The notes: generated by a model not told the origin, from the sequence alone. Numbered from the stretch's first letter, positions 1 through 9,392 are shown. The stretch is 64,000 bases of DNA from Chloroflexia bacterium SDU3-3 (GCA_009268125.1 WBOU01000001.1:461237-525236), one strand, 5' to 3'. Numbers and translations: made by a program.

Positions 1-2
1 CG

Positions 3-767
3 ATGTTCGCCACCACTATTACCGCAGGGGCCAAGGATGTGCTGCCGTTTGGCATCGTGAAGGTGCTGATGGGGCTGGCATTCAGCGTAGGGCTCGTGCT
101 GGTGATCGTGGGCGGCGGCGAGCTGTTCACCGGCAACACCCTGATGAGCATGGCCTTCGCCAGCGGCAAGGTGAGCCTGGGCGAGGTGCTGCGCAACTGG
201 GTGGTGGTCTACACCAGCAATTTCGTGGGGTCGATCCTGGTGGCGCTGCTGGTGTTCTATGGCAAGCAGCACACCTTCGGCCATGGCGCGATCGGCCTGA
301 ACATGCTGAGCATCGCCGAGTCGAAGGCCAACCTTGAGTTTGGCCAGGCGGTGGCGCTGGGCGTGCTGTGCAACTTTGCGGTGTGCATGGCGGTGTGGCT
401 GTGCTACAGCTGCCGCACGACCACCGACCGCATCACGGCGATCATCCTGCCGATCACGGCCTTTGTGGCCGCCGGGTTCGAGCACAGCGTGGCCAACATG
501 TACTTCATCCCCATGGGTCTGCTGGTAAAGGGCGGCGGCGGCGAGGCGTTCTTCGAGGAGATCCAGAAGCACCCCGCCGACTTCCCGCACATCACCTGGG
601 GCAACTTCCTGCTGGGCAATCTGCTGCCGGTGACGATCGGCAATATTATCGGCGGGTCGGTGTGCGTGGGCCTGATCTACTGGGCAGTCTACATCCGGCC
701 CGGCCTAGCCGAGCGGCCCGCGCCCAGCTACCGCGCGGCGGGGCACAGCAGGTCGGCCAACGACTGA
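3..767 (+). CDS. Formate/nitrite transporter family channel (5' end beyond window)
   Basis: Pentameric inner-membrane channel of the FNT family (FocA/NirC) moving formate, nitrite or a related small monovalent anion. About six hydrophobic helices are visible, with the family signatures GGGELFTGNT and NWVVVYTSNFVGS near the start and FEHSVANMY in the middle, then a final helix pair containing LGNLLPVTIGNIIGG. The readable part is 254 residues, slightly shorter than the usual 270-290, and the reading frame is open to the window edge, so the true start probably lies upstream. Its last 40 bases overlap tail-to-tail with the HAD gene on the other strand. The substrate cannot be decided from sequence; no formate lyase or nitrite reductase is visible here. 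Confidence 0.9.
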   Translation: MFATTITAGAKDVLPFGIVKVLMGLAFSVGLVLVIVGGGELFTGNTLMSMAFASGKVSLGEVLRNWVVVYTSNFVGSILVALLVFYGKQHTFGHGAIGLNMLSIAESKANLEFGQAVALGVLCNFAVCMAVWLCYSCRTTTDRITAIILPITAFVAAGFEHSVANMYFIPMGLLVKGGGGEAFFEEIQKHPADFPHITWGNFLLGNLLPVTIGNIIGGSVCVGLIYWAVYIRPGLAERPAPSYRAAGHSRSAND

Positions 768-1432
768 AGGTCGGGCACGGTGATGTCGGGGCGAGCCTCG
801 GCGGGCAGCGTCGCGCCGAAGCCGGGGTTCGCCGCGCGCCGGTTGACCCAGGCGGTGTCGAGGCCCAGCTGCTTGGCGGGCACATGGTCGTGGAACAGGC
901 TCTGCGCCACGTGCAGGATGCGCTGCTGCGGCACCCCGATGCGCTCAAACGCCACGTGGAAGTTGTTTAGCGAGGGCTTGTAGCTGCCCGCCTGCTGCGC
1001 GGTGATCACGTCGGCAAATCGCACCCCCAGCCGCGCGTTCGACAGCGCAAACAGGTCATCATCCACATTCGAGATCACCACCAGGCGAAATCGGCTGGCC
1101 AGCCGCGCCAGCGCCGCAGGCGAGTCGGGGAAGGCCGGCCAGTCGCCCACCGAGCCTGCGAAGCGGGCCTGCTCCTCGGCGCTGGGCGCAAAGCCGTAGC
1201 GCTGCCCAAAGCCGCGCACGCAGCTGGCCAGCACATCGCGGTAGGCCATGTACGGCCCGGCTTCGGCGGCGGACTCAAGCTCGGCGAAGAGCTGCAGGGC
1301 CTGCTCGCGCTCAAGCGCGACCCCGTGCCGCTGCAGGATGGGCAGCAGCGCGGCGGCGATGCCGCTCTCCCAGTCGATCAGCGTGCCATAGCAGTCGAAC
1401 GTCAGCACCTCTTTGGTATCCAGATCTACCAT
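728..1432 (-). CDS. HAD-superfamily hydrolase, haloacid dehalogenase type II-like
   Basis: Cytosolic HAD-fold hydrolase of 234 residues, the normal length for 2-haloacid dehalogenase type II. Motif I is TFDCYGTLIDWE at residues 13-24, with the nucleophile Asp in FDCYGT. Motif II is VVISNVDDD, and the motif III/IV region has SYKPSLNNF followed by HVAQSLFHDHVPAKQLG. These are the signatures that separate the dehalogenase group from phosphoglycolate phosphatases. A GGGAGG ribosome site lies 7-8 bases before the ATG. The C-terminus overlaps the convergent FNT gene by 40 bp. The actual substrate (haloacid or a phosphate ester) is not proven by sequence. Confidence 0.88.
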   Translation of the reverse strand: MVDLDTKEVLTFDCYGTLIDWESGIAAALLPILQRHGVALEREQALQLFAELESAAEAGPYMAYRDVLASCVRGFGQRYGFAPSAEEQARFAGSVGDWPAFPDSPAALARLASRFRLVVISNVDDDLFALSNARLGVRFADVITAQQAGSYKPSLNNFHVAFERIGVPQQRILHVAQSLFHDHVPAKQLGLDTAWVNRRAANPGFGATLPAEARPDITVPDLQSLADLLCPAAR

Positions 1433-1454
1433 ATCGAGCCTCCCTCGCGAATCA

Positions 1455-1486
1455 GAACACCGCTCGTACTGAGACGAGCGGTGTTC
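1455..1486 (-). terminator. Hairpin terminator after the membrane STAS gene
   Basis: Perfect 13-bp inverted repeat (arms 1455-1467 and 1474-1486, starting GAACACCGCTCGT) with a 6-base loop. It lies between the stop of the STAS gene and the start of the HAD gene, both on the minus strand. No clear U-run follows, so rho-independent action is inferred from position and stem strength. Confidence 0.6.
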
Positions 1487-1502
1487 TCGTATACCCTATA
1501 TG

Positions 1503-2504
1503 TTAGGCCCGGGCCTTTGGCGCGGCGCTGCGCTGGCGCGCATACTCAAGCGCCGCCTGCGGGGTGGCTACGGTCTGCACATCGCCGATCGGCAGATCCA
1601 TCTTGGCCATGGCCATAGCCAAGCTGCCCGACACACCGCAGAGCAGCACATCGGTGCCCAGCAGCCGCACCGACTGGATCATCTGGATCAGGGCGCTGGC
1701 CACCGAGATATCGGCCTCGGTGAGGCCCGAGAGATCCATCACGATCAGCTGCGCGCGCTGCTTGTAGACCGCATCAAGGATGCGGCGGTTCAGGTGCGAG
1801 GCGCGGCGGGCGTCGATATAGCCCAGGATCGGGGCCAGCAGCACGCCATCGGCGATCGGGGTCACCGGCGTCTCCAAGGCATCGATCAGATCCAGCATGC
1901 GCTTCTGGGCCTCGGCCTGCTGCTGTAGCTCGCGGTTCGCGCCCTCGGCCTCGCGCGAGCGTGCCTCGGCCACCGCCAGGGCCTCCTCGGCGCGCCGCTG
2001 GTTCTGCTGCGAGCTGCGCAGCGCGGTGGTGGTGACCAGCCGGATGACGCAGATCATCGCCAGGCACGCTATAAAAATCACCACATTCGTAGGCGACACG
2101 ATCGCGCCCTGCCAGCCGACCCGCAGCCCAAGGCCCAGGAAAATCGCTAGGCCGCAGCCCAAGATCCAGCGAAAATCGAGCAGCACCGCCGCCAGCAGTG
2201 CGGGTGTGATGATCGCAAGCGACACCTGGTTGACCACAAAGTCGGCTGGGATACCAAAGATCAAGATGAGCGTGTAGATCGAAATGGTGAGCGGCGGAAT
2301 GATCGATGCGAGCCAGTTCGCGCGGTAAGCCAGCAGCAGCCCGGTGAAGAGCAGCCCCCCTACAAGATTCGGCAGAAGATCGATCATGCTGGCACGCTGC
2401 AGCAGCGCGGCGACTGTCGCCAGCCACGCCCCCGCCGAGGCAATCGCAAGAAGGCCGATCCCTGCCTGACGCTGAGTCATTGAAATGTGCATGCCACCGT
2501 CCAT
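1503..2504 (-). CDS. Membrane protein with C-terminal STAS domain (RsbR-like)
   Basis: A 333-residue protein with about five or six hydrophobic helices (residues ~10-165), a charged coiled-coil linker (~165-210, rich in E/A/R/Q) and a C-terminal STAS domain (~210-325). The STAS part begins LETPVTPIADGVLLAPILG, the hallmark of RsbR-type stressosome scaffold proteins, so it probably senses a membrane or small-molecule signal and feeds a partner-switching pathway. Unlike the two other RsbR-like proteins in this window, both positions expected to be phosphorylated are changed: YIDARRA has Ala and EADISVA has Ile where Thr is normal. ATG choices exist at 2504, 2492 and 2480, and no ribosome site decides among them. 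No kinase or phosphatase gene is adjacent. Confidence 0.8.
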   Translation of the reverse strand: MDGGMHISMTQRQAGIGLLAIASAGAWLATVAALLQRASMIDLLPNLVGGLLFTGLLLAYRANWLASIIPPLTISIYTLILIFGIPADFVVNQVSLAIITPALLAAVLLDFRWILGCGLAIFLGLGLRVGWQGAIVSPTNVVIFIACLAMICVIRLVTTTALRSSQQNQRRAEEALAVAEARSREAEGANRELQQQAEAQKRMLDLIDALETPVTPIADGVLLAPILGYIDARRASHLNRRILDAVYKQRAQLIVMDLSGLTEADISVASALIQMIQSVRLLGTDVLLCGVSGSLAMAMAKMDLPIGDVQTVATPQAALEYARQRSAAPKARA

Positions 2505-2660
2505 AGGTAGAGCGATGATTCAACAGAGTTGATGGAGCAGAGTGGGGCAATATTGCATGGGGTGCAGACAAAAATACCACTCATTCACACATATAGTTAA
2601 AAATAAACGTGGAATGAGTGGTTGTCAAGAGACGATCGCTACTAATATGACATCTAGAGA

Positions 2661-4178
2661 TTACAGTTCGCCATATCCCGCATCAATCCCAGCGAGCAGA
2701 GCGCTCAGCTCGATCACGCGCGAGATGCGCAGCGGGCGATACAGCTCTTTGGCGGCCCAGCAGCCCCCCAGCTCGGTGCCGCCGCTGCGGTAGTAGGCCG
2801 CCATCCACGCAGTGGCGCGGCGCAGCGACTCGTGCCCGGCCACCTCCAGCACACCGGCGCGGGCGGCGGCTAGCATGCCCACCATACCGTAGGCCGTCTC
2901 CTCGGCGTAGGCCGATGTGACGCCCCAGCTGCCATCGGGGTGCTGGTGCGCGATCATGGTCGGCACCACTGCTGCGGCATCTTGGGCACGGCCAGCCGCG
3001 CAGAGGGCATGCATCGCATGCCCCGTTAGGTATAACCATGAGGCATGCCATTTATCATCAACCCAGCGGCCATCGTCGCTACGCGCCGCTTCCAGCCGCT
3101 GAAACAGCGCGGCGGGGTCGCCGCCCAGCATCGCCTGGGCGTGGGCCGCGTGCACCGTGGCCGAGAACGAGCGCTGCAGCTCATTGGCGTAGGTCAGGCA
3201 CCAGCCATCCACCAGGTATGCATCAAGCATCCCAGGGTCAACCGCATGCCCGGCATGCGAGAGCACGGCCAGCACCATCGATGTCAGATCGCCATCGGTC
3301 GAGAACTCGTCGCTGATGCCCTGGCCAGTGGCGCGCAGGCCCTGGCGCATCGAGTCGATCTGGGGCTGCAGCGCATCCTGCAGCTCCGGGTGATCGAGCG
3401 AGCCAGCCAGCAGCAGGCAGAACATGCTCACCGTCTGCTCGTTGCGGTTGTAGGGCCACACGGTAGGCACCACGCCGGGGATGTCGAGGCCTGTGGCGTA
3501 GGCGGCGGCATCTAGGTAGGCACGCGCCGCCTCGCGCAGGTTGGCGGGGCACTCGCGGTCGGCAAAGTCGTGGAGCCAGCGCGCGGTGGCTGCCGGGCTA
3601 TGGCCGATGCATCCAGCCAGATCGAACAGGTGCGCATCCACATCATCGCCCCACGACTCCCACGAGTGGATGGGCGAGGTAGCCGGGCGCAGGCGTGGCC
3701 TCAGGCGGGCGATCAGGTCGCGGCGCTTCTGGCCAAGCGCGGCCAGGCCCTCGTAGGGCTGCCGGTCGAGCGGCATGCCGTGGCGCTGGGCAAGATCGAG
3801 CAGGTGGGGAATAAGCAGCTCGGCGGCCAGCGGTATATCATTTGGCACCGGGCCATGCCAGATCTGGCTGTGCTGCGCCAAGAAGGCCAGCCCAGACGCG
3901 ATCCGACGGTGGTCGCTCGGGTCATCCAGATCGTGCAGCGCAAGCAGGGCCGCAAGCGTGGGGGTATCGCGCGCCCGTGGGATGCGCGGGTCGCCCCAGC
4001 CGCCATCGGGCTGCTGCTGGGTACGCAGCCAGGTGTAGGCATCGCGAGGATCGGCGGGGGGAGCATACAGCAGCACCAGCGCGGTGTCATACACCGATGG
4101 GCCGATCTTGCCGCCCTGGGTGCCAAGCGCTTGGATGTTGCGTCGTAGCTCGTCAAGAAGTTGAGGGTAGAGTGTCAT
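2661..4178 (-). CDS. Class II diterpene cyclase (halimadienyl/kolavenyl diphosphate synthase-like)
   Basis: Expected to cyclise geranylgeranyl diphosphate by protonation to a bicyclic diterpenyl diphosphate. The 505-residue protein matches the tuberculosinyl/halimadienyl diphosphate synthase (Rv3377c) architecture throughout: SVYDTALVL at the N-terminus, QW-type repeats QQPDGGWG and HQHPDGSWG, DDKWHASWLYLTGHA, YAEETAYGM and a C-terminal CWAAKELYRP. The catalytic motif reads D295-G-D297-L-T, not DxDD; Rv3377c also departs from DxDD (DxDTT as I remember it), so the middle Asp, the general acid, is kept. An ATG exists at 4247, but the ATG at 4178, preceded by GAAGG, matches the family N-terminus. 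No GGPP synthase or class I partner is nearby. The exact product is unknown. Confidence 0.85.
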   Translation of the reverse strand: MTLYPQLLDELRRNIQALGTQGGKIGPSVYDTALVLLYAPPADPRDAYTWLRTQQQPDGGWGDPRIPRARDTPTLAALLALHDLDDPSDHRRIASGLAFLAQHSQIWHGPVPNDIPLAAELLIPHLLDLAQRHGMPLDRQPYEGLAALGQKRRDLIARLRPRLRPATSPIHSWESWGDDVDAHLFDLAGCIGHSPAATARWLHDFADRECPANLREAARAYLDAAAYATGLDIPGVVPTVWPYNRNEQTVSMFCLLLAGSLDHPELQDALQPQIDSMRQGLRATGQGISDEFSTDGDLTSMVLAVLSHAGHAVDPGMLDAYLVDGWCLTYANELQRSFSATVHAAHAQAMLGGDPAALFQRLEAARSDDGRWVDDKWHASWLYLTGHAMHALCAAGRAQDAAAVVPTMIAHQHPDGSWGVTSAYAEETAYGMVGMLAAARAGVLEVAGHESLRRATAWMAAYYRSGGTELGGCWAAKELYRPLRISRVIELSALLAGIDAGYGEL

Positions 4179-4812
4179 TGAACAATTGCCTTCATAATGA
4201 ACAACGATGGTACAACACACCATGCTTTGTCCACAATGCGAATCCACCCAGCATCAGTGAGCAGATGTGCTTGCGCCACGTCAGTACAGAGACGATCATA
4301 TAGAGGTATTTACATCTCTCTAACAATATAAGCAGTTCTGGAGCCAGAAGCAAGGCATCATGGCGATTCTTTTAATATTTTTTAACCAAAAAACACAACA
4401 ACTACCAAGTAGCAGCGGCATCATTTGATGGTGATCGCTCAAAAAGCGCTCCCACTCTGCAAGTCAGCCATACTCGATAAGATCGGCGTGCCTTTTCCGC
4501 AGCCAAGGAGCCTACGAACCGTGTAAACAGTTCAACAGAATGTCATCTTGGCGCTCCACAGCTTGCAATTCTCTCAGCCAAGGCCATGTACAAGTGTTAG
4601 CCATCCCTTAGCACAGGCTTAACCGGATGATATTCTCCCCGCAATCTCGCCGCCGTACACTCTCCTAGGCTGCTGGAGCAGGAGAACGCCAGCAGAGGCC
4701 AACCACGGGGTCGCGCCCTCGCGGCGTCCCCTTGCTATAGCCGCAGCGGCGCTGGGCACCCGCCCGCTGCGACACGGACACTCGCGCAGCCGATTCTAGC
4801 CCGGAGCCTGCC
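4179..4812. other. Intergenic region between diterpene cyclase and GT4 gene
   Basis: A 634-base divergent gap, clearly AT-richer than its neighbours between about 4250 and 4450. No open frame with a ribosome site or family signature is seen. It presumably carries the promoters of both flanking genes, but I cannot assign a convincing -35/-10 pair. Confidence 0.5.
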
Positions 4813-5994
4813 ATGCGCATTGCGATGATGACCGAGACATTCCTGCCCGATGTCAACGGCGTGGTGACGACGCTGTGTCGGCTGCTCGAACACCTGAACC
4901 GGCGCGGCCACGAGGCGCTGGTGTTCGCGCCCGAGGGTTCGCCCAGCAGCTACCAGGGGGCGCAGATCATCCCCCTGCCCGGCGCGCCGCTGCCGATCTA
5001 CCGCGACCTGAAGCTGACCCCGCCCCAGCTGGGCATGACGGCGCGGCTGCGGGCGTTCCGGCCCGACGTGCTGCACCTGGCGGGCACCATGCTGCTCAGC
5101 CCGGCGGGCTGCGCCGCCGCCCAGGCGCTGCGCCTGCCGCTGGTCTCGGTCTACCACACCGACTGGCCCGCCTACGCAGGGCACTACGGCATGGGCTACC
5201 TGCGCGACCTGGCCTACCGCTACCTGCGGCTCATCCACTCCTACTGCGCGCTCACGCTCTGCCCCTCGCGGGCCACCAAAGACGACCTGCGCAGCCACGG
5301 ATTCCGCCGCCTGCGCGTGTGGGGGCGCGGGGTGGATACCGCGCTGTTCCACCCGCGCCACCGCAGCGAGGCCTGGCGCAGCGCGGTGGGCGCGCGGCCC
5401 GATGAGAACCTGCTGCTCTACGTGGGGCGGATCGCCAACGAGAAGCGGCTCGATCTGCTGGTGGAGGCGATGGAGGGGCTGGAGCATACGCGCCTGGTGC
5501 TGGTGGGCGACGGCCCAGCACGGCCCGAGATCGAGCGGCGGCTGCGGCACCTGCCCGCCCATTTCACCGGCTACCTGCGCGGCGCCGATCTGGCCACCGC
5601 CTACGCCAGCGCCGACATGTTCGTGTTCCCATCCGACACCGAGACCTTTGGCCAGGTCATCCAGGAGGCCATGGCGTCGGGGCTGCCGGTGGTGGCCGCG
5701 CGGGCGGGCGGCGCGCTCGACCTCGTGCGCGACGGCGAGACCGGCGTGCTCTGGCAGCCCGGCGACGCGCGCGCCCTGCGCAGCAGCATCGCCCAGCTGG
5801 CCCACAGCCAGCCGATGCGCGCCGCGATGGGCGCGGCTGGCCGCGCCGCCGCCGAGCAGCGCTCGTGGGAGCGCGTGATGGATGAGATGGTGGGCTACTA
5901 CGAGCGGGCGCAGCGCCACCGCGTGCGCTACGCCCGCCTGCTAGGCGTGGCTGGGTCACGCGGCCCACTCGCTCAGCGCGGGGCCAGCCTCTAA
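4813..5994 (+). CDS. Glycosyltransferase family 4 (GT-B fold)
   Basis: Cytosolic or membrane-associated retaining glycosyltransferase of 393 residues, most like the bacterial MgtA/PimB-type mannosyl- and glucosyltransferases that act on lipids. The N-terminal Rossmann domain has ETFLPDVNGVVTTL (acceptor-side glycine loop), and the C-terminal domain begins LLYVGRIANEKRLDLLVEA. The donor-binding EX7E motif is FPSDTETFGQVIQEAMASG. A GGAG site precedes the ATG. Its 3' end overlaps the next gene tail-to-tail by 39 bp. Donor and acceptor cannot be read from the sequence; a glycolipid role is inference. Confidence 0.88.
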   Translation: MRIAMMTETFLPDVNGVVTTLCRLLEHLNRRGHEALVFAPEGSPSSYQGAQIIPLPGAPLPIYRDLKLTPPQLGMTARLRAFRPDVLHLAGTMLLSPAGCAAAQALRLPLVSVYHTDWPAYAGHYGMGYLRDLAYRYLRLIHSYCALTLCPSRATKDDLRSHGFRRLRVWGRGVDTALFHPRHRSEAWRSAVGARPDENLLLYVGRIANEKRLDLLVEAMEGLEHTRLVLVGDGPARPEIERRLRHLPAHFTGYLRGADLATAYASADMFVFPSDTETFGQVIQEAMASGLPVVAARAGGALDLVRDGETGVLWQPGDARALRSSIAQLAHSQPMRAAMGAAGRAAAEQRSWERVMDEMVGYYERAQRHRVRYARLLGVAGSRGPLAQRGASL

Positions 5995-7905
5995 GAAGAT
6001 CGAGGGCAGCAGAAAGTAGCGCCGGTTGAGCCAGGGCAGCGCCTGGCGCACCAGCCACGGCGCGGCGGGCAGCAGCGCCAGCAGCGCGGCGGCCCACACC
6101 AGCTGCGCTGGGTTGCTGCGGGCGCGCATCACGCCCAGGCCCAGCAGCGCGGCCACCAGCACCTGGGCCACCGGCGCGCTACGGCGCAGCACGGGCGCGG
6201 CGGCCATACGCTGCACCGCCAGCGCAGATGCGCGGGCCTGCGCCCAGGCCATGCGCGGGTGGCGCCCCAGCGAGACCAGATACGCATCCACCTCGGCAAG
6301 CTCCAGCGCGGGGAAGTCGGCGCGCACGCCCCAGGCCTCGCGGTGGGCGCGCAGCACCGCGCGCGCCTCGCCCGCACGGGCGGTCAGCACATCCCAGCGG
6401 GCGCGGTCCTGGGCGTGGGCGGCGGCGAACAGCGGCAGCAGGGTGCGGCGGATGGCCAGCGCCACCCCGAACACGCCCGCCATGTAGCGCAGGCTCTCGG
6501 CGGCGAAGGCCGCCTGGGGGTGGGCGCTGGCGCAGGCGGCCACAGCCTGTGCGTGCTCGGCCACGCGGCGCTGGGCCCGCTCGGCGCGCGCCACCGCCTG
6601 CGCGCTATCGCCGGCCAGCGCGGCCAGCAGCGCCCAGACCAGCGGCGCGGCGGTGGGCCGCATCCACCACACCCACAGCAGCGCGGGCAGGTAGATGCCG
6701 CCCATCATCCGCGACTGCACGGCCTGCTGCGGCAGGTACCAGCCATCGCCAAAAAGCTCTGCCGACTCCTCGTAGGCGGTGGCGATGCATGGCCCCACAT
6801 CCGCCCCGAAGCGCTCGACGCACCACGCCTGGATGAGGCCCCCCGTGTCGGCGCTGGGGTCGCGGGCCAGCGCCGCTGTCACCGCGCTGCTGATCTCGGT
6901 CCATAGGCTCCAGCCGCCCTCGCCCAGCGCTGCCGTGCCGCCGCCCCAGCCACCGGTCGCGTTCCATGCCCACACGCCCGCGAAGCTCGCGCTCGACGCG
7001 GCGCGGGCCAGCACGCCCTGGTGCAGCGCCGCAATGCTGTTGGGCACCATGCCGAACAGCTCGTACTCGCGGCGGTTCTGCAGCTCGATAATCTGCTGCG
7101 GGCCGGGCAGGCCCAGCGTGGGGTTGGGCGGCAGGGTGCGAAAGAAATCGGCGGGGCCGTGCTTGATCGAGACCAGCAGGCTGGGCGAGCGCATGTCGCC
7201 GAACACAGCGCGGTACTGCGCGGGCGACCACAGCAGGTTGCCCAGCTTGCCGATGCCGATTGTCCATGTGCGCACCACCAGCAGGCGCTGCGCCCGCTCG
7301 CACACCGGCAGCAGCCCGCCGATCAGCTCGCGCAGCGCGGCGGGTGTGCGGTAGAGCAGGTGCCCGGTGTAGCCCGCCGCGTCGTGCGCGCCCCCGGCCT
7401 CGCCCACGCGGATGACCAGGCCGCTCACCTGCGGGAAGCGGGCGAACAGCTCCTCGATCGCCCAGCGGTTCACCTGGGCGATGCGCGGGTTGGCGCGGTG
7501 CAGCCGCCCCACATACTGCCGCAGCGGCGGCGTCATCCACTGCATGTCGCTGGTGATGAACACCTCCATACCCATGGCGGCCAGCGCCGCGAACAGCCGC
7601 CCGAAGGCCTCGGCGTAGATGCTGGCGCGGGCGGCGTAGGGGCTGCCCGCCGCATAGGCCGCAGGCGTGCCCACGAAGCCCACCAGATGCGCCATGTTGT
7701 CCATCACCACGCCGGTGTAGCCCTGGCCGCGCAGCGCGCGCGCGTGGGCGATGGCGCGATCCACACCAGCATCCAGCTGGACGCGATCGACATACGGCGG
7801 CGCATCAAGGTCCATCTGGTAGAACGGCAGGCTCGACCAGTTGCGAAAGGGCTTGGCCGTGTCGTAGAATGGGCCGCTCAGGTCGGCCAGGCAGCGACTG
7901 CTCAT
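5956..7905 (-). CDS. GH67-like (alpha-glucuronidase-related) protein with C-terminal membrane segments
   Basis: A 649-residue protein whose middle resembles the catalytic barrel of GH67 alpha-glucuronidases: LVVRTWTIG, then SIKHGPADFFRTLPPNPTLG, then QIIELQNRREYELFG follow the GH67 order 'K-GP-DF...P...ELQ--QEY'. The N-terminal half has barrel-like YTGVVMDNMAHL and GMEVFITSDMQWM strands. After ~residue 400 the chain becomes Ala-rich and helical, and it ends with two hydrophobic segments (~585-630), suggesting membrane attachment. No signal peptide is seen. Overall similarity looks remote, so glucuronidase activity is not assured. A GGAGC site supports the ATG at 7905. Confidence 0.6.
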   Translation of the reverse strand: MSSRCLADLSGPFYDTAKPFRNWSSLPFYQMDLDAPPYVDRVQLDAGVDRAIAHARALRGQGYTGVVMDNMAHLVGFVGTPAAYAAGSPYAARASIYAEAFGRLFAALAAMGMEVFITSDMQWMTPPLRQYVGRLHRANPRIAQVNRWAIEELFARFPQVSGLVIRVGEAGGAHDAAGYTGHLLYRTPAALRELIGGLLPVCERAQRLLVVRTWTIGIGKLGNLLWSPAQYRAVFGDMRSPSLLVSIKHGPADFFRTLPPNPTLGLPGPQQIIELQNRREYELFGMVPNSIAALHQGVLARAASSASFAGVWAWNATGGWGGGTAALGEGGWSLWTEISSAVTAALARDPSADTGGLIQAWCVERFGADVGPCIATAYEESAELFGDGWYLPQQAVQSRMMGGIYLPALLWVWWMRPTAAPLVWALLAALAGDSAQAVARAERAQRRVAEHAQAVAACASAHPQAAFAAESLRYMAGVFGVALAIRRTLLPLFAAAHAQDRARWDVLTARAGEARAVLRAHREAWGVRADFPALELAEVDAYLVSLGRHPRMAWAQARASALAVQRMAAAPVLRRSAPVAQVLVAALLGLGVMRARSNPAQLVWAAALLALLPAAPWLVRQALPWLNRRYFLLPSIFLEAGPALSEWAA

Positions 7906-8044
7906 CCGATTAGCTCCACGAAGACAATAAAAAAAGCAGGGCCAGCACCCCGCACGGCGCGATCTGGAATTTCAAGACCTCGCGCAGTATAGCATGGCCG
8001 CAGCACAAAAGAAGCGCCCAGCGAGACCAGAGAGATCACCCGCT

Positions 8045-8578
8045 ATGGAGAGACGAGACCCCGACGAGGCCGCGCGGCACATGCGCCCCCTGCTGTGGGC
8101 CGTGCCGCTCAGCATTCTCATCCACAATATCGAGGAGTTCCCGCAGATCGTGCCCTACGCCCAGCGCCACGGCGTGCCCATCCGCATGCGGCCAATGGGC
8201 ATCGCGGTCGCCCTGGCCACGCTGCTGCCGCTGCCGCTCACCATGGCCGCCGTCCGCCGCCCCAGCAACCGCCGCCTGCGGCAGGCCGCGATGGCCAGCG
8301 CCGCGCTCATGGCCTGCAACGCCGCCGCGCACCTGGCCCAGACCATCGCGCTGCGCGAGCGCTCGCCGGGCGCTGTCACCGGGCTGTGCGTCAACCTGCC
8401 GCTGGCCGTCGCCTTCTACCGGCGCGCCATCGCGTGCGGCTACCTCGCCCCGCGCGAGGCGCGGCGGGCGGCGCTGGTAGGCGTGGCCCTGATGGCCCCC
8501 GCCGCGCTCATCCTCCAGCTTGTGGGGCACGCCGCCGATTGGGCGCTGCGCACCATGGGGCGGACAGGCCAGCCCTAG
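8045..8578 (+). CDS. HXXEE-domain membrane protein
   Basis: A small integral membrane protein with about four to five helices. The motif HNIEEFP, just after the first hydrophobic stretch, is the HXXEE signature, and a later N-A-A-A-H pattern fits the second conserved histidine region. The molecular function of the family is unknown; conserved His/Glu residues in the membrane suggest metal binding or redox chemistry, which is inference. I chose ATG 8045 because it gives the usual ~175 residues; an in-frame ATG at 7994 sits directly on a TATAGC-like promoter box. The last 4 bases overlap the convergent TauE/SafE gene. Confidence 0.75.
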   Translation: MERRDPDEAARHMRPLLWAVPLSILIHNIEEFPQIVPYAQRHGVPIRMRPMGIAVALATLLPLPLTMAAVRRPSNRRLRQAAMASAALMACNAAAHLAQTIALRERSPGAVTGLCVNLPLAVAFYRRAIACGYLAPREARRAALVGVALMAPAALILQLVGHAADWALRTMGRTGQP

Positions 8579-9288
8579 CGCAGCAGCATGAGGCCCAGCA
8601 CCACGAGCGCGCCGTGCACCACCCGCGAGAACCGCTCGACCGGGATGCGGCGCTGGAGCCGCTCGCCCACGGGCACGGCCAGCAGCAGCGCGGGCAGCGC
8701 CAGCAGCGCGGTGGCGAGCACCCACGGCGTCCACAGGCCACTGGCCACCTGCGCGCCCACGATCAGCACGCTGATGGGTAGAAAGAAGCTCTGCATGGTG
8801 GCGCGGAACTGCACCGGCGGCCAGCCGCGCAGCGCACTGTAGAGCACCAGCGGCGGCCCGCTGGTGTTGTAGGCGCTGCCCAGCACCCCGGCCAAGAACC
8901 CGAACCCGTAGCCCCACAGCGGGTGCAGGCCCACCGCGATCTGGGGCCGTAGCAGCGAGAACAGGCCGAAGCCGATCAGCACCAGGCCCAGCAGGCGCAG
9001 ACCCACCACCCCGGGCACGGCGCGCACCAGCAGGATGCCAAACGGCAGGCCCAGCAGCGCCGCCGCCAGCAGCTTCCACGTGGCCCGCAGGTCGATCTGA
9101 CGCCAGTGCGCGCCCACCATCAGCAGCGTGAGCGCCAACCCCATGAACCCGACAATAGGCGTGGCCGCCCCCAGCCCGACAGTCATGACCAGCAGCGGCA
9201 TGGCCAGCAGCGACTCGCCAAAGCCCAGCGTGGTCTTCACCATGGCCGCCAGAAAAATGATGGCGATGGTGGCAAGCATAATCATCAT
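8575..9288 (-). CDS. Sulfite exporter TauE/SafE family membrane protein
   Basis: A 237-residue polytopic membrane protein with seven to eight helices in the two-repeat TauE/SafE layout. Repeat 1 has KTTLGFGESLLAMPLL and repeat 2 has FLAGVLGSAYNTSGPPLVLY, the characteristic G-F-G-G and N-T-x-G-P-P motifs. The family moves sulfur-containing organic anions or other small anions across the inner membrane; the substrate here is not determinable. The gene starts with clustered ATGs at 9288, 9285 and 9279. It is isolated between two plus-strand genes. Confidence 0.85.
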   Translation of the reverse strand: MMIMLATIAIIFLAAMVKTTLGFGESLLAMPLLVMTVGLGAATPIVGFMGLALTLLMVGAHWRQIDLRATWKLLAAALLGLPFGILLVRAVPGVVGLRLLGLVLIGFGLFSLLRPQIAVGLHPLWGYGFGFLAGVLGSAYNTSGPPLVLYSALRGWPPVQFRATMQSFFLPISVLIVGAQVASGLWTPWVLATALLALPALLLAVPVGERLQRRIPVERFSRVVHGALVVLGLMLLR

Positions 9289-9392
9289 CGGTTCGCCATG
9301 CTATCTTTTCAATATATGGGCATTAGACAGAAGAGATCCGCGCCTCTGCGGCTGCGTATACTTCCCGTAAGACCCAACCTACATGAGGAACT

